Shown: positions 61,855-64,000 of the stretch, piece by piece
Numbering within the stretch: the first letter of the stretch is position 1
How the letters are laid out: every line of letters starts with the position of its first letter
Assembly: GCA_014803855.1 (NCBI GenBank)
Contig: JAAVAX010000001.1
Location: 47,970 to 111,969, forward strand
Direction of reading: 5' to 3'
DNA: 64,000 nt
DNA from: Mycoplasma sp.
Lineage (GTDB): Bacteria; Bacillota_I; Bacilli_A; Mycoplasmatales; Metamycoplasmataceae
The notes under the pieces: generated by a model
Told to the model about the DNA's origin: nothing
What the model saw: only the letters and a program-made list of their open reading frames with translations
Database searches by the model: none
Translations under genes and position numbers: made by a program

Positions 61855-63537
61855 CTAAAAATTATTTTTAACTACTTTATCAATTAGTGAAGTACTTTCT
61901 CTAAGTGTAGATGAAGGTGTATTATCCACAATGAATGTTACTTCTTGAAGTGGGTTTGTATTTCTTATTCTTAATTTATATGTTCCTGGTTCAGGAGATT
62001 CTAAAGATGTAAACAATGAAATAGAACCATCACGATTTTTGGTTATAGATCAAGAACCTCCATTATTGTGTATAAATATTTCAGAATTTTCAGGATCAAT
62101 TATAGAATAATTAACACTACTCCCTTCTTTAGCTCTAGGTAAGTTGATTCCCCTAATGTTAACTTTTCATTTTTTGCTTTCACTTTGTTTTTGGTTAACT
62201 CCAATTTTGGTTAGTTTTAAGTTACTTTGATTTTGATCAAATGAAGGAGTGTTTGAAATTGGATCTTTTGCAGGAACTACAATAGTAATTGAATTTTGAC
62301 CAACAGTTAAAGTATAATTACCAGCTTCAATACTATTTTCAAAAGTTATAGTAATTGAATCACCACCATTACCACTAATTTTTCAACCTGATTCTACAGA
62401 AGAACCATCAACTTTTGTTAGAGTATATGAATCTTGATCACCAGGTAAATGTTGACCACTAATTTCTATTGATGATTCATTATTATTTCATGCTCCTGAA
62501 GTAATTTGTTCTTCAGTAAATTCAGGAGTGTTATTTGGTTTTTCTTGCTTAATTTTGAATGTAAATTTAATTGGTAATTTACTTGAGTCACTTCCACTTA
62601 TTTGATAATCTTTACCATAGTAATCTTCTGCATCATTTGTCTTAATTGTAATTAATACACTTTTTGACTCTCTTGATGATGAAATGTATTCAATTGTATA
62701 TTTAGAAGGATCAATTTTTTCAGTGGTGGTTGAAGAATCACTAGATTCTATAACATATAAACTTGATATAGTAGATAGATTAGTTCCACTAACAGTTAAA
62801 GTTAAATCTTTGCTTTCGGTAATTCCAGGTGTTACATTTGTAATATCAGATTTAGGAACTTCAAATGTACCTTTAGAAGATTCTTCAACATTAATTTCAT
62901 ATGTATTTCCATATACATTTTCATAATTAGCTTCAAAGACAACATTTGTTGATGTAGCACCAGTTTTCATATTTCATATATTTTGTTCATCATCTTTAGA
63001 TCCAGATGAAGATAATGATTTAACAATATTATATTTATCTAATGTAGTAGGTAGGTTAGAACCACTAATTGTTAATTCTACTTTTTTACCTGTTTCATCT
63101 AAAGATACTGATTTATTGTTTATAACTGGATCAGTAGAAGGAGTTGCTGGTTTAACTACAACTGGTCTTGATGTAGCACCATCTTTAATTCCAAAAGTAA
63201 ATACTTTATCTTTTACATCTTTTGAATTAGCTTCAAAAACTGCAATTTTATTTGTAGATGATTCTTTATTATATGTCCATAAATCAGAGTCACGATGTGT
63301 AGAATTACTACTAAAAGTTTTAGTGCTATTACTTTCTTCTATAACTCATAATGCTGGATCAGTAGGTAAATTATCTCCACTAATGGTGGCTCTCATTTTT
63401 TGAACATTATCCACAGTAATTTCTTCAAATTTTATGCTTGAAATACTAGATGAAGTATTACCACAAGATACAACACTTAAAGCAGGTATTGATATAACTA
63501 ATGTTGAACCAAGTCCAAATAATAATTTTTTATTCAT
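61855..63537 (-). CDS. Modular surface lipoprotein, putative expressed copy
   Basis: 560 residues. Signal peptide MNKKLLFGLGSTLVISIPAL ends in lipobox Cys25 (SVVSCGN), so it is membrane-anchored outside. Five beta-type modules of about 90-110 residues follow, each marked by a GxxL(P/S) strand: ISGDNLP, ISGSNLP, VSGTNLS, ISGQHLP and IRGINLP. GAGAGGAAAA is the ribosome binding site and a minus-strand TATAAT lies near 63603. The linker between modules 3 and 4 holds the 13-bp element shared with two opposite-strand headless tails, suggesting tail exchange by inversion. Family relative of 28137-30732. Function unknown; antigenic variation is an inference. Confidence 0.85.
62642..62654 (-). repeat. 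Candidate recombination site, copy 2 (inside the expressed lipoprotein gene)
   Basis: TAATTACAATTAA on the minus strand at the module 3/4 boundary (VLITIK); inverted relative to copies 1 and 3 and in the same codon phase. Confidence 0.5.
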
Positions 63538-63717
63538 AATAATTTTCCTCTCTTTTTTAACTTTAAATTTATGCCAAAAATCTTTATGACATCAACTTTA
63601 ATTATAGCGAATGTCAATGAAAACGAAAAAAATATCGATTTAAACATAATCTAATATTGGAAATTCAGGATGAGAAATCAAGAAAATTATTTAATGTTTT
63701 CTTGCTTCAATTGTAAA

Positions 63718-63749
63718 TTTTAAAAATTAGTTTTATCTAATTTTTAAAA
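63718..63749. repeat. Hairpin before silent lipoprotein tail 2
   Basis: A 13-bp perfect inverted repeat (63718-63730 with 63737-63749), 6-base loop, with T and A runs, terminator-like on either strand. It sits 17 bases before recombination site copy 3 and would insulate the headless tail from the lipoprotein promoter. Confidence 0.7.
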
Positions 63750-64000
63750 AAATAGAATATTGAAAATAATTACAATTAAGTCAAGTGATGCTAAAGAATT
63801 AAAATTATATGGTCAAAAATATCAAATAAAATCTAAAGATTCAAGTAAAGAATCAATTGAATTTACATTTAAATTAGATAATGAAAAACCAAGTGATGAA
63901 TCTAAGTTTGATGAAGAAACAGTAAATGCTCAATGAAATGAAGATAAAACAACAGCAACTGCTACTTTCACTGGACAAAATTTACCTACAGAATCAGGTC
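63748..64000 (+). pseudogene. Headless lipoprotein tail (silent cassette 2), runs off the window
   Basis: Open from 63748 to the window end without signal peptide, ribosome binding site or ATG. It starts KIITIKSSDAKELKLYGQKY, closely matching tail 1 and the module 3/4 linker of the intact gene, then QIKSKDSS..IEFTFKLDNE and a FTGQNLP module. A TTG at 63760 exists but lacks initiation signals. Oriented away from the intact gene's 5' end on the opposite strand, so inversion of the head would connect promoter and signal peptide to this tail. Confidence 0.65.
63767..63779 (+). repeat. Candidate recombination site, copy 3
   Basis: TAATTACAATTAA at the head of silent tail 2; the preceding AAAA is also shared with copy 1 (17 identical bases in total). 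Confidence 0.5.

Overview
The window is chromosomal DNA of a mollicute (mycoplasma group). The evidence is direct: very low G+C, dense short-spaced genes, and UGA read as Trp. Conserved genes such as rpoB, rpoC, ftsH, dnaK, pyrG, thrS, pheS/pheT and obgE stay open only when in-frame TGA is translated. Wall-synthesis genes are absent, sugar import is by PTS, and there are several lipoproteins. Three lipoproteins or lipoprotein families and the PTS gene set fit a Mycoplasmoides/Malacoplasma-like organism, but I cannot name the species.

Layout. 1-3032 (+): 3' part of fruA and fruK (fructose uptake and phosphorylation). 3134-9769: a coiled-coil protein, a CotH-kinase lipoprotein (-), pyrG, a 49-residue membrane protein, an aldo-keto reductase and metS. 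9862-14614: zinc alcohol dehydrogenase, cmk, a small protein coupled to dnaJ, apt and rbgA. 14673-27480 (mostly -): tRNA-Gly, a membrane protein, thrS, a 722-residue surface protein, deoC, a heterodimeric ABC exporter, rsmI, ftsH and tilS. 27487-34034 (-): pth, a large frameshifted lipoprotein gene, a small membrane protein and ptsG (EIICBA). 34374-41844: rluB, yigZ, a HAD phosphatase, then the heat-shock cluster dnaK-hrcA-grpE and obgE. 41845-42596: decayed gene relics. 42596-43344: eight tRNAs (-). 43542-49202: rpsT, a NERD protein, a zinc metallopeptidase, pheS-pheT and a membrane protein. 49260-58483 (-): rpiB-like, trxB, rpoC and rpoB. 58693-59229: six tRNAs (+). 59390-61057: an RNase J-like protein without the usual catalytic motif. 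61308-64000: a lipoprotein gene flanked by two headless paralogous tails in opposite orientation.

How genes work together. dnaJ and dnaK, far apart here, each carry a CIRCE-like operator upstream, the target of HrcA encoded at 38609. A tRNA that looks like Ile2 (CAT anticodon) and its modifying enzyme TilS are both present. Several promoters share the extended -10 TGTTAAAAT, and dnaJ, pth and perhaps rluB and apt start so close to it that their mRNAs are probably leaderless.

Most notable: (1) the 61-64 kb lipoprotein locus looks like an invertible tail-swapping system. The expressed gene and both headless tails share a 13-bp near-palindrome (TAATTACAATTAA) in the same reading phase and in inverted orientation, with a bidirectional terminator between the tails. 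(2) GrpE carries an N-terminal FKBP-like domain resembling that of trigger factor. (3) A second lipoprotein of the same family is out of frame by one base near its 5' end, with a short A tract at the likely position. (4) The RNase J-like protein and the RpiB-like protein have lost canonical catalytic residues.
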